Numbered from the stretch's first letter, positions 29,750-40,684 are shown. The stretch: DNA of 64,000 bases from an uncultured Bacteroidales bacterium (GCA_903877385.1 CAIRDP010000033.1:17042-81041); one strand, 5' to 3'. Notes: generated by a model not told the origin, from the sequence alone. Numbers and translations: made by a program.

Positions 29750-30952
29750 TTATTCCGAGGCCTGTTTGGTCTTCTTTTCAGTGTCAAAATTGAACAGCAG
29801 GGTAAACTGCATGGTATTCTGCAAAGGATTATTATTCTTAACCGGGATGAGGTAAGAGAAATCAAGACCGAAAACATTGTATCTCAGGCCTGCCCCAAGC
29901 GTAAAGAACTGCCTGCCACCCTTGTATTTTGATTCATAGAAGTAACCTGTACGGATCGAAAAAAGCTTGTTGTACCAATACTCGGCAGCGATGGAAACAT
30001 CGATTTCCTGCAGTTCTTCCTTGAAACCATAGGGTGCATCGTAAAACGACTGCATTATGCCGCGAATCGCCGAAACATTATTATCCATGCCCTTGATGAT
30101 GACATAGGTTTTCGTAACGCTGTCGTACTGGGTCACGGGAGGTGTGGGAACGAGCAGCTTGGAAAGATCGAGAGAAAAGGAGATGCTGTTATAATCATCG
30201 ATATTCAGTGTAAATGATGGCCCCAGCCTGAGGTTGGTAGGGATGAAATTGCTCTGGACCGAAGAACTACTGTATGAAATCTTGGCGCCGATATTCGAAA
30301 TATCGAAGCCGAATGCGATTATGCCGCCGCTGGTTCCTTTTATTTCCAAAGGATGGCGGTAATAGAAGGCAATGTCGGCGGCCACGGAATAGCCAGGCCT
30401 TACACTTGCATCTGTGTTCTGGTAGCCCGGGATAAGGTTTGAATAAATAAACCTGCCTGCTACGGCGCCTGAAATTTCCCTTGAAAATTTCCTGGAATAC
30501 GTTGCGTCAACGGCAAATTCATTCGGTTTGTAATTGCCAAGTGAATTTCCGTGATCATCGGTATACTGAACTTCACCCATCGAAAAATATCTCAGCGACA
30601 TGGCTACTGCCTGTTTGTCGCCTATCTTGTAAAATGCTGCAACTGATGCCAGGCCGATATCGTTCACCAGGCCCCTGAGCCAGGGAACATATCCTATGCC
30701 AACACCCAAAGTTTTATCGCTGAACGCATACTTTGCCGGGTTCCAGAACATGGAATATACGTCGGGGGAAGTTGCAGCTCCAACGTCGCCCATACCTCCC
30801 GACCTTGCATCAGGCGCAATCGTTAAAAACGGCACCGAGGTTGAGATAACCCTGGAACCATCAGTAGGTTCAGGGGGTAACTGTGCAAATAAATCTGACA
30901 TTACGAAGGTGCAAATCAACAATAAAACAACTCTGCTTTTAATCTGTCGCAT
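29750..30952 (-). CDS. porV: Type IX secretion outer-membrane protein PorV
   Basis: VPFLTIAPDARSGGMGDVGAATSPDVYSMFWNPAKYAF; adjacent to porU. Confidence 0.93.
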   Translation of the reverse strand: MRQIKSRVVLLLICTFVMSDLFAQLPPEPTDGSRVISTSVPFLTIAPDARSGGMGDVGAATSPDVYSMFWNPAKYAFSDKTLGVGIGYVPWLRGLVNDIGLASVAAFYKIGDKQAVAMSLRYFSMGEVQYTDDHGNSLGNYKPNEFAVDATYSRKFSREISGAVAGRFIYSNLIPGYQNTDASVRPGYSVAADIAFYYRHPLEIKGTSGGIIAFGFDISNIGAKISYSSSSVQSNFIPTNLRLGPSFTLNIDDYNSISFSLDLSKLLVPTPPVTQYDSVTKTYVIIKGMDNNVSAIRGIMQSFYDAPYGFKEELQEIDVSIAAEYWYNKLFSIRTGYFYESKYKGGRQFFTLGAGLRYNVFGLDFSYLIPVKNNNPLQNTMQFTLLFNFDTEKKTKQASE

Positions 30953-31055
30953 TCCTGAATGATTATATGTACTTACTTAAATAGGTTTCAAAATTAACGA
31001 ATGAAAATGATCAATATTGCCCCGGTTCTGAAAATTCGAAATATTACAATGCCGA

Positions 31056-34000
31056 TCAATGAATTATCGCAATCTTTCCTGAAGTATTCAAAAATGATCC
31101 GTTGGTCCCGCTGAATTTAACAGTAAAGGGATAGAGCCCGGTAACAAGTTTGTTCGCGCTGCCGTCGGTCAGGTCCCAGTTTATAGTTATGGTGCCTGTT
31201 CCTGATTCAGGGTAAGTTGCCGTGATGGATCTCATTTTAACCCCCCATAGGTTGTAGATGTCAATGCTTACATCAAAGCTGCCAAGGGTGTTCACGGGAT
31301 TAAAAGAAAAGTGGGTCAGGGTTGTGGCAGGGTTCGGATAACAGAAGATATTCTGTATGCTCATGGATGTTTGGCCGAAAACCCGGAAATAGATATCCTT
31401 TTCTGAAGAATTATCATAGAGGTCAAAGGCCCTCAAGGTAATTTTATGTTCGCCGGAGCTCAGGCCTGCAAGCTGGTAGCTTACCGAGCCCCGTGTATAA
31501 CTGCCGAGCATGGGCTCATAAGAGTCGTCAAGGTTGATAACATGGGCCCAGTCATCATCCAGCACCGCCACGATATCATGCCCTATCCCGAATCCGACCG
31601 CATTGATTCCGGTTGTATCATACAGGTCGGCCAGGAAAAGAGGGTCAGAACCGGTGCTTCCACCCGAGATAAACTTGCGTGAATCCATGTAAAGGGATAA
31701 AGCCGGTCCGGTTGTACCCGGAATGATATCGGGATCCCTGCCTCCGAAAATTGCATTCTTTGTATAGCCTTTGGCATCCGTTATGCCATTCCCCGCATAA
31801 TAGCTTATTTTCCCGCTTCCGAAATTCATTCCCACTTCTTTGGGCACCGTAAAGGAAAAACTGAACTGGCCATTGGTCACGGGCACTTTTACACGGTTCA
31901 TGAGATGGTCCTGGAGAGTGAATTTCTGGGGGAAACTCCCGTTATACTGCCCGTAAGTGTTGCCAAGAGTACTGTACATCGTGGGCTTATCAAACATTTT
32001 TGCAGTAAGAACCCCGTTGAAATCGTTAACGGGTTTACCCTGGTAATCTTCCACATGACCTGCCACGGTAATTGTCGACAATCCCAGGGCGGTATCAGGC
32101 TGATTGGCCGGTTGCCCGTTGATACTTGTCGTAACGATGTCATGGTTTGGAAAAGCCATCTGCTGGGCTGGATCTCCAAGCAGGACGAAATTTTTCAGAA
32201 GGGGGTTGTTCTGGTTGTTGTTTTTCGACAGCATGATGAGTTCGCCCATCCTGATATACCTTCCGTCTATTCTTTCCATCATATGGCGGAAGAAGCTGGT
32301 GTCGAGGTTCTGGTTGGTGCCCGCGAAAGTTGTGCGGGTCGTGGAGAACATGGCAATTCCGCCTCCCCCTGGGCGTACAAAGATCTCTTCACCCGCCGAA
32401 AAACGTTCAGGGTTGTCAAACCTGCTGAATTCACAGGTCGCGGTCACAAATACAGGGAGCTTCTCGGAATTCGTCCATGCGCTGATGTCGGCCATGGTGA
32501 GCACCTGTCGGTTGCTCCAGCCGGTTTCGCCTCCGTGCCCGATATAATTGATCAGCATGGTACCTTTCTGAACCGCATCGTTCAGGGCTTTATTGGCTTC
32601 GGGGAAACGGGCTCCCGCCGGAATGGTCACCATGGGGTAGGCATCAAAGTAAATCTTGTTTAAATTGATAACCGGGTACTTTGCAGCCACGATAGAGGCC
32701 AGCTCCTCGCTATTGCCGACGAAGTAATTCCGGTCCCCTTCATCACAGGCCAGGGCCAGGTTATTGCGCCAGTCGGCATATATTGTATCGGTATACGTGC
32801 TGTAGTGTATGATCTTATCAACAACGTTTTTGGCCTGTTCAACAGTATTTACGGGAAACCTCCCAACCCCCAGGTCGATCGACCCTGATGCATCGTAACC
32901 TTCGAGATCGCCCATGATAGCGTAGAAGTCATCGGTCACAAAGGATGCTGTGGTGGATAAGGACTCCTGGGATTCAAGGCCGGGGATGAAATTATCATTG
33001 TCGGGGGTCCTGTTCTTGGGATCGTAAGATCCGTCGCCGAAAAGCAGGAGGTATTTCGGCGGGGACGATGGCAGCCCCCTGTCGAACAGCATCTTGACAA
33101 AATCCCTTATCCCCCCCGGATCAGGCTGTCCGCAGGAAAACTCATTATAGATCTCGGGCACTGAAACGATCAGGGATTCAATCTGGCTGTCGGTCAGGTG
33201 GAAATCGGCAAGCCGTTGTGCCTCACCGGCAAAGATGGGAGGAACAATCATTACCATTTGTTTGGGTTGCAGGGCATGAAGGTTCTGGTTTGCGACTATG
33301 CCGACAAAACTTACAGTATCAAAATATGTATTATTGAAGGCGAAAAAAGTATGCAGTGAATCGGTCTTTACTGTGAACCTTAAAATACTGTCGGCAGCCA
33401 TGGTAGTACTGAGCTGGTAAATATCAGACATATCGGTGATGTCCCAGACTATGATCCCCGGTTTCGCTTTTCTCATCCTGAACTGGGTGATCCTGCCCGG
33501 CCCCACCGAGTTGAAATCACGGAAAGTCAACTGAGGCCCGATCCAGTAAAGTTTTCTTGACAACTGCATTTCTATGTAATCAAGCCAGCCTACCGATGGA
33601 TCTGTGGGTACATTATATTCAAGCGAGATCCTGAATTTTGTATTGGGATAAAGAAGGTAGTCAGTCCTATCCACCCCCTCGGCATAGGGCCCCTGCGCAT
33701 CAAGCGCAACCGAATCAAAACTTAAACTGTCAATTTTAACCCCGTCCCTGTATACCATGAACTGGCTTACGACATCCGAACGTCCCACGAGACTGAGTTT
33801 CATCCTGGCAGGTGAGATACTGTCGATATAAGGGAATGAAAAATCAAAATCATACCTTGGTTTGTTTTTTGTAAATTGTTCACCCATCCATCGCTTACCC
33901 GATTTAATGATGTTCTGAAGGTCAAGCTCATGAAACATCATATCGTCCCAGCGTACCGAAGTATGGTTGAACGCACTATCCCCTATGGGTTTGAGAGTAA

Positions 34001-34463
34001 TCCTGCGGCCTGCCCCAAGGTCGAGGGTCATAAAATAATAGCTTACGTCAGAATACAGGTTCTTGGAATGGGTGAATACGTTGGTTGTGGTGTTCAGTTT
34101 CCATCCGTCAGGACCTTCCCCGTAAAAGAGAATATAATCGTTCGTGTCGAATTTCCCGTCACCTCCGTCCTGAACAAGAATTGAAATCTCCCTCAGGTCA
34201 TCAATCCTTGCCGTGGCATTGCTTTCGGGGATCATCCCACTCCCGTTCCCGTAAATACGGATATTTGCCGTATTGATAGTTGAGGGCGTTATCCCCATTT
34301 TTTCCAGGTCATGGTACCCAATACGATGCAAGCCGGTATTCCTTATCATGAATTTGTACCACTTGCCTGTCGAAAGCACCGAATTTGTTGACAAGGGTTT
34401 TCCTGCAAATAAAACCCAGGGGAGGATAATCAGCAGGATAAGGAAACGGTAATGCAATTTCAT
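31056..34463 (-). CDS. porU: Type IX secretion sortase PorU (C25 family); likely start MKLHYRF at 34463 (ORF starts 34496)
   Basis: C25 catalytic motifs INYIGHGGETGW and VFVTATCEFSRFD; C-terminal CTD-like domain; adjacent to porV. Confidence 0.92.
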   Translation of the reverse strand: MKLHYRFLILLIILPWVLFAGKPLSTNSVLSTGKWYKFMIRNTGLHRIGYHDLEKMGITPSTINTANIRIYGNGSGMIPESNATARIDDLREISILVQDGGDGKFDTNDYILFYGEGPDGWKLNTTTNVFTHSKNLYSDVSYYFMTLDLGAGRRITLKPIGDSAFNHTSVRWDDMMFHELDLQNIIKSGKRWMGEQFTKNKPRYDFDFSFPYIDSISPARMKLSLVGRSDVVSQFMVYRDGVKIDSLSFDSVALDAQGPYAEGVDRTDYLLYPNTKFRISLEYNVPTDPSVGWLDYIEMQLSRKLYWIGPQLTFRDFNSVGPGRITQFRMRKAKPGIIVWDITDMSDIYQLSTTMAADSILRFTVKTDSLHTFFAFNNTYFDTVSFVGIVANQNLHALQPKQMVMIVPPIFAGEAQRLADFHLTDSQIESLIVSVPEIYNEFSCGQPDPGGIRDFVKMLFDRGLPSSPPKYLLLFGDGSYDPKNRTPDNDNFIPGLESQESLSTTASFVTDDFYAIMGDLEGYDASGSIDLGVGRFPVNTVEQAKNVVDKIIHYSTYTDTIYADWRNNLALACDEGDRNYFVGNSEELASIVAAKYPVINLNKIYFDAYPMVTIPAGARFPEANKALNDAVQKGTMLINYIGHGGETGWSNRQVLTMADISAWTNSEKLPVFVTATCEFSRFDNPERFSAGEEIFVRPGGGGIAMFSTTRTTFAGTNQNLDTSFFRHMMERIDGRYIRMGELIMLSKNNNQNNPLLKNFVLLGDPAQQMAFPNHDIVTTSINGQPANQPDTALGLSTITVAGHVEDYQGKPVNDFNGVLTAKMFDKPTMYSTLGNTYGQYNGSFPQKFTLQDHLMNRVKVPVTNGQFSFSFTVPKEVGMNFGSGKISYYAGNGITDAKGYTKNAIFGGRDPDIIPGTTGPALSLYMDSRKFISGGSTGSDPLFLADLYDTTGINAVGFGIGHDIVAVLDDDWAHVINLDDSYEPMLGSYTRGSVSYQLAGLSSGEHKITLRAFDLYDNSSEKDIYFRVFGQTSMSIQNIFCYPNPATTLTHFSFNPVNTLGSFDVSIDIYNLWGVKMRSITATYPESGTGTITINWDLTDGSANKLVTGLYPFTVKFSGTNGSFLNTSGKIAIIH

Positions 34464-34479
34464 GGATTTTTCCTTTTGT

Positions 34480-37400
34480 CTAACGGGTAAAAACAAGCTT
34501 GGCCGATCTTGAGGTCTCCGATCCGTCGGGCAATATTACTTTAATACGGTAAACATACATCCCTGAGCCAAGTAAAACACCTGAATCGGAGCGGCCGTCC
34601 CAAACAAAGGGCTCCACCCTGTACCCTCCGGCATACAAAGTTGTTTTAAACGTCTTCTCAAGTTCTCCGTAAATGGAGTACACCCTGATCTCAACAGCCA
34701 GGTCATTATCGGTCTGGTTGGTCTGAAACGAAAAAGTAGTATGGTCACTAAACGGGTTGGGGTAGTTCATAACCTGGTCAAGGGCAAAGGTGATGGTGGA
34801 TTCCACGACAAAATCGATGCCCGCTTCTGTCGAATTATTATACACATCCCATACTTTCAAATCCAGGTGGTGAGGGCCGTCCGGAAGGTTGAATATGGGA
34901 TACTGGATAACACCCCTTGCATAGGTATCAAGTCCTGTCACATAATAATCGTTCAAAATCATCGGGTTCTTGGTGTCATTGTCAAGGATAGCCGAAATAT
35001 CATGGCCGATGCCGTTCCCGACGGTATTGATGCCAGATTCATCTGACACATCCGCCAGTAAAACAGGATTCTGGCTGCATACTCCTCCGCTTACAAAATT
35101 ACGGTCGTTCATGTATAGTGTTACTGAAGGGCCTGAAGTATCGGTCAAAGCCTGGTTGTCATAACCTCCAACTACAAGGCCTTCATCATAGCCGTTTGCA
35201 TCGGTAGTCTTGCCGCTGGCGTAATAACTTATCCTGCCAACTCCATATTTATAATCTATATCCTTGGGTACAATAAAGGTAAAAGAGAACTTCCCGCTGG
35301 TGACATTGGACTTTCCGCTGTAAACGATATTCTTTCGGAGGTAAAACGGAAAAGGAGGGGCCAGCTGGTCGTTTGCCTTGGTGATGATCAGGGATTTTTT
35401 ATCGAAAATCGTCGGCAGGACTGTTCCGTTGAAATCCGATGCAAGGCTGTTGCCATCCCTTACCTCTCCTTCTATCGTAACCTGGGTAAGCGCTTTCAGG
35501 GTGTCATTTTCAGCCTGCGGTGTGCCTGTTTTTATGGAAGTTGTGACCACATTCAGGTTTGGGTATGCAATCAAGAGGGCGGGATCGCCGAGTAATACGA
35601 ATTTCCTTGTATTGGGATCGCTGTCGGTTTTTGAGAGCCTGATGAGGTCGCCCATACGGTGATACGCCCCGTTTTCCTTTTCAAACAGGTGGCTGTAAAA
35701 GTTCATTGAAAGAGTAAGGTTCCCTCCGGCATAGGTTGCCCTGGTGGTAGTAAAAAGAGCAATACCGCCTCCCCTGGGGTTCAAAAAGACCAATTCGCCT
35801 GCCGAAACTATCGCCGGGTCGTCCATCCTGCTGAACTCGCAGGTTGCCGTAAGAAATACAGGGAGTTTATTATAATTCGTCCAGTTTTGTATGTCGGGCA
35901 CTTCCAGCACACGTTCATGAGCCCATCCCAGTTCGCCTCCATGGCCCACGTAATTGATCACCAGGGTGCCTTTTGCTATCCTTTTGTTGATTGCATCGTT
36001 GACTTCGGGGTACCTGGCCCCGCCCGGGGTGGAAACCTGCGTATATGCATCAAGATAGATCTTGTCAATATTATAGGTAGGACTGACCATGGCGGCCAGA
36101 GTTTCTGAATCCTCCATGAAAGTGTCGCCCCCCCCATTGTCCTGGTCGTCAGCCACAAAAGTTACAAGGTTCCTCCAATCCGATTCAACTGAATCGGAAT
36201 TGCTCGAATAATGTATGATCTTGTCTACCGCATTCATTGCATCCTGATCGGTCCTCACCGGGAACCTGCCTATCCCGATACACATGGTATCGGCCTTGGT
36301 TCCCCCTTTTAACAATCCGAAGTAATCATCCGACACATAGGAGTCAACAGGAGAAAGTGAATTCAGGGACTGGTAGGAAGGAATAAAATTTGTATTGTTC
36401 GTTACCCGGTTTTTATAATCATATGAAGCATCCCCCAGCAGCAAAAGGTATTTGATCTGGTGGCCTGATGAAGACCGGGTGTAAAGCATTTTCATAAAGT
36501 CCCTGATGCCCGAAATATCCTGGACCCCCGAGGAAAATTCATTATAGACTTTGTCGGGTGTGGTAATATAAACATTCAGCCCCGAATAGGTCCTGTGGAA
36601 AGCGGCCAGGCGTTCCGCCTGGTCGGTAAAATCGGGGTAGGATATCATCACGTAATCTACATTGGACAGATTATGAAGGTTCTGGTTGGCCACGGTACCG
36701 GCAAAAACCGGGGTGTTGAATGCGCTGCCGTCGAATGCAACAAATTCCTTCAGCGTATCTGTTGCAAGCCTTATCGAATATACATTGCCGTTTTGCTGCG
36801 TTTCAAGGTTCCTTACATTGTATGGCAGGGTCACGTCCCATATTGTTAAAGCCTGGCCCTGTGAAGCCAGCTGAAACTCGCTGACCCTGTTAGCTTGCCA
36901 TGAAGCGGCATTCCTGAAATTCATCTGGCTGCCTGTCATGGTAAGCAAGCGCATTGCGTTAAGCTCAAAATAATTCAGGTACCCTGTTGCACCCGAAACC
37001 ATGGGATTGTAAACCAGGTTCAGGTTGATCGTCGGGTTTGTTGTTGCATAGGTTTTGCTTACAGTACCGTCAAAAGCATAGTAATCCTCAAAATTGGTGG
37101 TGACAGCTGCTATTGAAAGCGAAGTCAACAGCTTGTCATCGGCTTTCAGATCAAAATACGATGAGACATCGATTGACCGGGAAGCGGCACTCAGTGTTAT
37201 GGTAACAGCTGTACGGGAATCAAGGTTGGGAAAGGTAAACGAATAATTCCTTGAAGTGGTGAGGTCAAAAGTTTCCTTGTCGTACCATATCCTGCCTGAA
37301 TTTATCAGGTTGATATCATCACGGTCATAGGCAATATAATCATTGAAATTGGTGTAAACAGCATTTGCCGAAGCATGATTGAAAGCCTGGGTCTGGATAC

Positions 37401-37884
37401 GTTTCCCTTCGCCCTGGTCGCAACTCAGGAAATAACAGCTAACATCAGAATAAATGTTCCTTACATGATGGTAATTTTTGTCGGATTGGCTGTATTTCCA
37501 GCGATCGGGCCCGCTTCCGTAAAACAGTATGTAATCCCCCTCATTGAATACACCGTCATCCTGTCCATATACAAAAATCGGGTTCTCAACAAGGTCATCC
37601 AGCCTTGCGCTGTCATTGGATTCGGGAAGCATACCTCCCCCGTTCCCATAGATCCTGATATTTTTAGGGTTGATTGATCCGACCGGGACACCGGCATTCT
37701 TAAGGTCGGTATAACTTAACCGGTAAACGCCGTCGGCCGAAATGGTAAATTTGAACCAGCTTCCTGCCGAAAGAACAGAGTTGGCTGCAAACGAGCCCTG
37801 AGCCTGGCTTTTTATTGAAGGGTTTAAAACCAATAAAACCAGAATAAGAAATACAAGCCTGGGTGAAAAATTTCGTTTAATCAT
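34480..37884 (-). CDS. PorU paralog (C25 family), tandem copy
   Basis: Shares motifs and order with 31056..34463: INYVGHGGELGW, VFLTATCEFSRMD; C-terminal T9SS-like CTD. Confidence 0.9.
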   Translation of the reverse strand: MIKRNFSPRLVFLILVLLVLNPSIKSQAQGSFAANSVLSAGSWFKFTISADGVYRLSYTDLKNAGVPVGSINPKNIRIYGNGGGMLPESNDSARLDDLVENPIFVYGQDDGVFNEGDYILFYGSGPDRWKYSQSDKNYHHVRNIYSDVSCYFLSCDQGEGKRIQTQAFNHASANAVYTNFNDYIAYDRDDINLINSGRIWYDKETFDLTTSRNYSFTFPNLDSRTAVTITLSAASRSIDVSSYFDLKADDKLLTSLSIAAVTTNFEDYYAFDGTVSKTYATTNPTINLNLVYNPMVSGATGYLNYFELNAMRLLTMTGSQMNFRNAASWQANRVSEFQLASQGQALTIWDVTLPYNVRNLETQQNGNVYSIRLATDTLKEFVAFDGSAFNTPVFAGTVANQNLHNLSNVDYVMISYPDFTDQAERLAAFHRTYSGLNVYITTPDKVYNEFSSGVQDISGIRDFMKMLYTRSSSGHQIKYLLLLGDASYDYKNRVTNNTNFIPSYQSLNSLSPVDSYVSDDYFGLLKGGTKADTMCIGIGRFPVRTDQDAMNAVDKIIHYSSNSDSVESDWRNLVTFVADDQDNGGGDTFMEDSETLAAMVSPTYNIDKIYLDAYTQVSTPGGARYPEVNDAINKRIAKGTLVINYVGHGGELGWAHERVLEVPDIQNWTNYNKLPVFLTATCEFSRMDDPAIVSAGELVFLNPRGGGIALFTTTRATYAGGNLTLSMNFYSHLFEKENGAYHRMGDLIRLSKTDSDPNTRKFVLLGDPALLIAYPNLNVVTTSIKTGTPQAENDTLKALTQVTIEGEVRDGNSLASDFNGTVLPTIFDKKSLIITKANDQLAPPFPFYLRKNIVYSGKSNVTSGKFSFTFIVPKDIDYKYGVGRISYYASGKTTDANGYDEGLVVGGYDNQALTDTSGPSVTLYMNDRNFVSGGVCSQNPVLLADVSDESGINTVGNGIGHDISAILDNDTKNPMILNDYYVTGLDTYARGVIQYPIFNLPDGPHHLDLKVWDVYNNSTEAGIDFVVESTITFALDQVMNYPNPFSDHTTFSFQTNQTDNDLAVEIRVYSIYGELEKTFKTTLYAGGYRVEPFVWDGRSDSGVLLGSGMYVYRIKVILPDGSETSRSAKLVFTR

Positions 37885-38038
37885 TTGATGGAATTTACTG
37901 TCTGATGTGTATGACCGTAATTTATCCTAAATAGTTTGCCGTGATTATAAATTTTTTCTGAGTACGAAATAATATTCTTTAACGTTTTATTCTTTTTTAT
38001 ATTGTAGAAAAGATTGGACCAAACCGGGGATTTTTTTC

Positions 38039-38046
38039 TAAATTTG
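38039..38046 (+). promoter_or_regulatory. Bacteroidota promoter (TTG at 38014, TAAATTTG -7)
   Basis: TTG-N22-TAAATTTG upstream of ATG at 38064. Confidence 0.55.
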
Positions 38047-38063
38047 CGCTCTCCTGGGCCTGT

Positions 38064-39074
38064 ATGATGAAAATCGGGATTGTGTATCGGAGATCATGTT
38101 ATACTGTTTTTTTTCTTTTTGCCAGCTTGTGGTCATGTTTTGCCCAGGATCCGGAGTTTTCGCAGTTTTACGCCAACCCCCTTTATCTGAACCCTGCGCT
38201 TACCGGGGCCACCATTTGCCCCAGGCTTACCGGTAATTACAGGAACCAGTGGCCGGGCCTGGGAAATGCATTCAACACCTACAGTTTTTCCTATGACCAG
38301 TACCTGGGCCTGGTTCACGGGGGAATAGGGCTGTTGTTCATGGCCGACAGGGCCGGGGGCGGAAGCCTGAATACAACCACGATAGGGCTCTCTTATGCCT
38401 ACAAATTCAAAATCACCCAGAAACTGGATGCCAGCCTGGCCGTGAGGGGGTCATACTACCAGAGGCACATCGTATGGGAAAAATTCATTTTCGAAGATCA
38501 GATCAACCGGGTTACAGGGCAGGTTGATCAGCCCACCAGCGAAAAACCACCCGATAATCCCACAGTCTCAACTGTTGATTTCTCTTCAGGGTTTATGCTT
38601 GATTATGACGGCCTGGTTTATGGCGGATTTTCGGCAGACCATATGACCCAGCCTAAAAACGGATTTTACACCGACAATGTTTCGCATCTGTATATTAAAT
38701 ATACTGCCGAAGCAGGTGCGTCCATCAATCTCAAAAAGGGATCGGGCGATGATGAAGACAAGGAGTTCTCAGTTTCGCCCAACATATTGTACCAGCAGCA
38801 GGGCGGGTTTCACCAGCTGAATATCGGGGCCTACCTCACCATTGATCCCCTGGTTTGCGGGTTATGGTTCCGCCATAACTTTGAGAATGCGGATGCCGTG
38901 ATTGTTATGGCCGGTATCCACTATAAAAACCTCAGGGTGGGTTACAGTTACGACCTCAATGTATCACGCTTATTCTCAGTGTCGGGCGGGGCTCACGAGG
39001 TTTCTGCCTCCTGGCAATTTCCATGCATCGAAAGAAAAAGAAAGATCAGGGCAATAAAATGCCCAAGATTTTAG
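38064..39074 (+). CDS. PorP/SprF family type IX secretion membrane protein
   Basis: QDPEFSQFYANPLYLNPALTGATICPRLTGNYRNQWPGLGNAFNTYSFSYDQ. Confidence 0.95.
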   Translation: MMKIGIVYRRSCYTVFFLFASLWSCFAQDPEFSQFYANPLYLNPALTGATICPRLTGNYRNQWPGLGNAFNTYSFSYDQYLGLVHGGIGLLFMADRAGGGSLNTTTIGLSYAYKFKITQKLDASLAVRGSYYQRHIVWEKFIFEDQINRVTGQVDQPTSEKPPDNPTVSTVDFSSGFMLDYDGLVYGGFSADHMTQPKNGFYTDNVSHLYIKYTAEAGASINLKKGSGDDEDKEFSVSPNILYQQQGGFHQLNIGAYLTIDPLVCGLWFRHNFENADAVIVMAGIHYKNLRVGYSYDLNVSRLFSVSGGAHEVSASWQFPCIERKRKIRAIKCPRF

Positions 39075-39084
39075 TTATATAGAT

Positions 39085-39092
39085 TATATTTG
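39085..39092 (+). promoter_or_regulatory. Bacteroidota -7 motif TATATTTG upstream of gldJ
   Basis: TAnnTTTG. Confidence 0.5.
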
Positions 39093-39108
39093 CAAAAAAT
39101 TTCCACGG

Positions 39109-40581
39109 ATGAAAGTTCAAAAATGGTTTCATGTAAGCGCTGTCGTTGCAGCCTTACTGCTTACAGGCGCCTGCAAAAAAGAAGTTTCCCGCTCAACAGG
39201 TTGGGAGTATAATAACTCCAAGAACGGAGGCTTTGAAGTCCGTTCCTTCCAGGACCAGGGTACCGGTCCTGGCCTTGTATTTATTGAAGGTGGAACATTT
39301 ACCATGGGCCAGACCCAGGATGACGTTCTGTTTGAGTGGAACAACCAGCCCAAGAGGGTGACAGTGACCAGCTTTTACATGGATCAGACCGAAACTCGTA
39401 ACCTGGATTACCTGGAGTACCTTTACTGGCTTAGTCGTGTTTATGGAGCAGATTACCCCGGCGTTTACCGCAAAGCTCTTCCCGACACCCTGGTCTGGCG
39501 CGACCGCCTTGCCTATAATGAGCCCCTTGTGGAATATTATTTCCGCCACCCTGCCTACAGGAATTATCCCGTTGTTGGAGTAACCTGGGTGCAGGCAAAC
39601 GACTATTGCGCATGGAGAACCGACAGGGTGAACGAAATGCTGCTCATCCGCAAAGGCATTCTTGCCATGGATCCTGCCCAGAAGAATGAAAATAATTTCA
39701 ATACCGAAGCTTACCTGGCCGGTCAGTATGAAGGGCTTGTGGATAAGCCTTTGCCTGACCTCAATCCGAACGGCAGCGGTACCCGTAAAGTTAAAATGGA
39801 AGACGGCATCATGCTGCCCAAATATCGTCTCCCGACCGAAGCCGAATGGGAATATGCAGCCCTCGGGCTGATAGGGAATACTGTTTACGAAAGGGTTGTC
39901 GAACATAAAAACTATCCCTGGAATGGTTCCTACGTGCGAACAAACCAGTCACGCTATTACGGCACATTCATGGATAACTTCAAACGCGGAAAAGGTGACT
40001 ATATGGGCGTTGCAGGCAACCTCAACGACGGGGCCGACATTCCCGCCGCATGCGGTTCCTATTTTCCCAACGACTATGGCCTGTACAATATGGCCGGTAA
40101 TGTAAGCGAATGGGTCGCTGATGTGTACCGCCCGCTTTCATTCAACGACATGTCGGATATCCGCCCCTACCGCGGGAACGTATTTCAGACCCCGGTAAGG
40201 GATGCCGAAGGCTTCCTTTCCGAAAAAGACAGCCTGGGTCATATTAAATACAGGGATGTCACGACCGCCGAAGCCAAGAACCGCAAGAATTACCGACAGG
40301 CCGACAATATCAATTACCTTGACGGCGATTACCAGTCAAACATCAGCGGTGAATACTGGAAAGAAACCCGTGATACAAGCGCTACAAACGCGATGTATGA
40401 GTACGGCAAAAGTTCACTTATCAGCGATAAGGCCCGCGTATACAAAGGTGGCAGCTGGAAAGATCCCGCTTATTATATGAGCCCCGGCATGCGCCGCTAC
40501 CTTGATGAAACCGATGCATCCGACGCTATTGGCTTCCGTTGCGCCATGACCCGCGTTGGCGGAGCTATTCCAGGCAAATAA
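39109..40581 (+). CDS. gldJ: Gliding motility / T9SS lipoprotein GldJ (FGE-sulfatase fold)
   Basis: Lipobox LLLTGAC, STGWEYNNSKNGGFE, FIEGGTFTMGQT, YNMAGNVSEWVADVYRP. Confidence 0.92.
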   Translation: MKVQKWFHVSAVVAALLLTGACKKEVSRSTGWEYNNSKNGGFEVRSFQDQGTGPGLVFIEGGTFTMGQTQDDVLFEWNNQPKRVTVTSFYMDQTETRNLDYLEYLYWLSRVYGADYPGVYRKALPDTLVWRDRLAYNEPLVEYYFRHPAYRNYPVVGVTWVQANDYCAWRTDRVNEMLLIRKGILAMDPAQKNENNFNTEAYLAGQYEGLVDKPLPDLNPNGSGTRKVKMEDGIMLPKYRLPTEAEWEYAALGLIGNTVYERVVEHKNYPWNGSYVRTNQSRYYGTFMDNFKRGKGDYMGVAGNLNDGADIPAACGSYFPNDYGLYNMAGNVSEWVADVYRPLSFNDMSDIRPYRGNVFQTPVRDAEGFLSEKDSLGHIKYRDVTTAEAKNRKNYRQADNINYLDGDYQSNISGEYWKETRDTSATNAMYEYGKSSLISDKARVYKGGSWKDPAYYMSPGMRRYLDETDASDAIGFRCAMTRVGGAIPGK

Positions 40582-40603
40582 GTATTTAAAACATATTTTT
40601 CAG

Positions 40604-40634
40604 AAGCTGCTTTGACCATAAAGCAGCTTTTTTT
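40604..40634 (+). terminator. Rho-independent terminator after gldJ
   Basis: AAGCTGCTTT-gaccat-AAAGCAGCTT followed by TTTTT. Confidence 0.85.
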
Positions 40635-40658
40635 ATATGTATTCTATTTGAATTGTAG

Positions 40659-40666
40659 TAAATTTG
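40659..40666 (+). promoter_or_regulatory. Bacteroidota -7 motif TAAATTTG upstream of murF
   Basis: TAnnTTTG 19 nt upstream of ATG at 40685. Confidence 0.5.
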
Positions 40667-40684
40667 CACCGAAATTATGAATTG

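Noticed and set aside
31905-32663. 252 aa plus-strand ORF
   Set aside because: Antisense to the porU catalytic region; codon-shadow ORF
39193-39906. 237 aa minus-strand ORF
   Set aside because: Antisense to gldJ; no family resemblance
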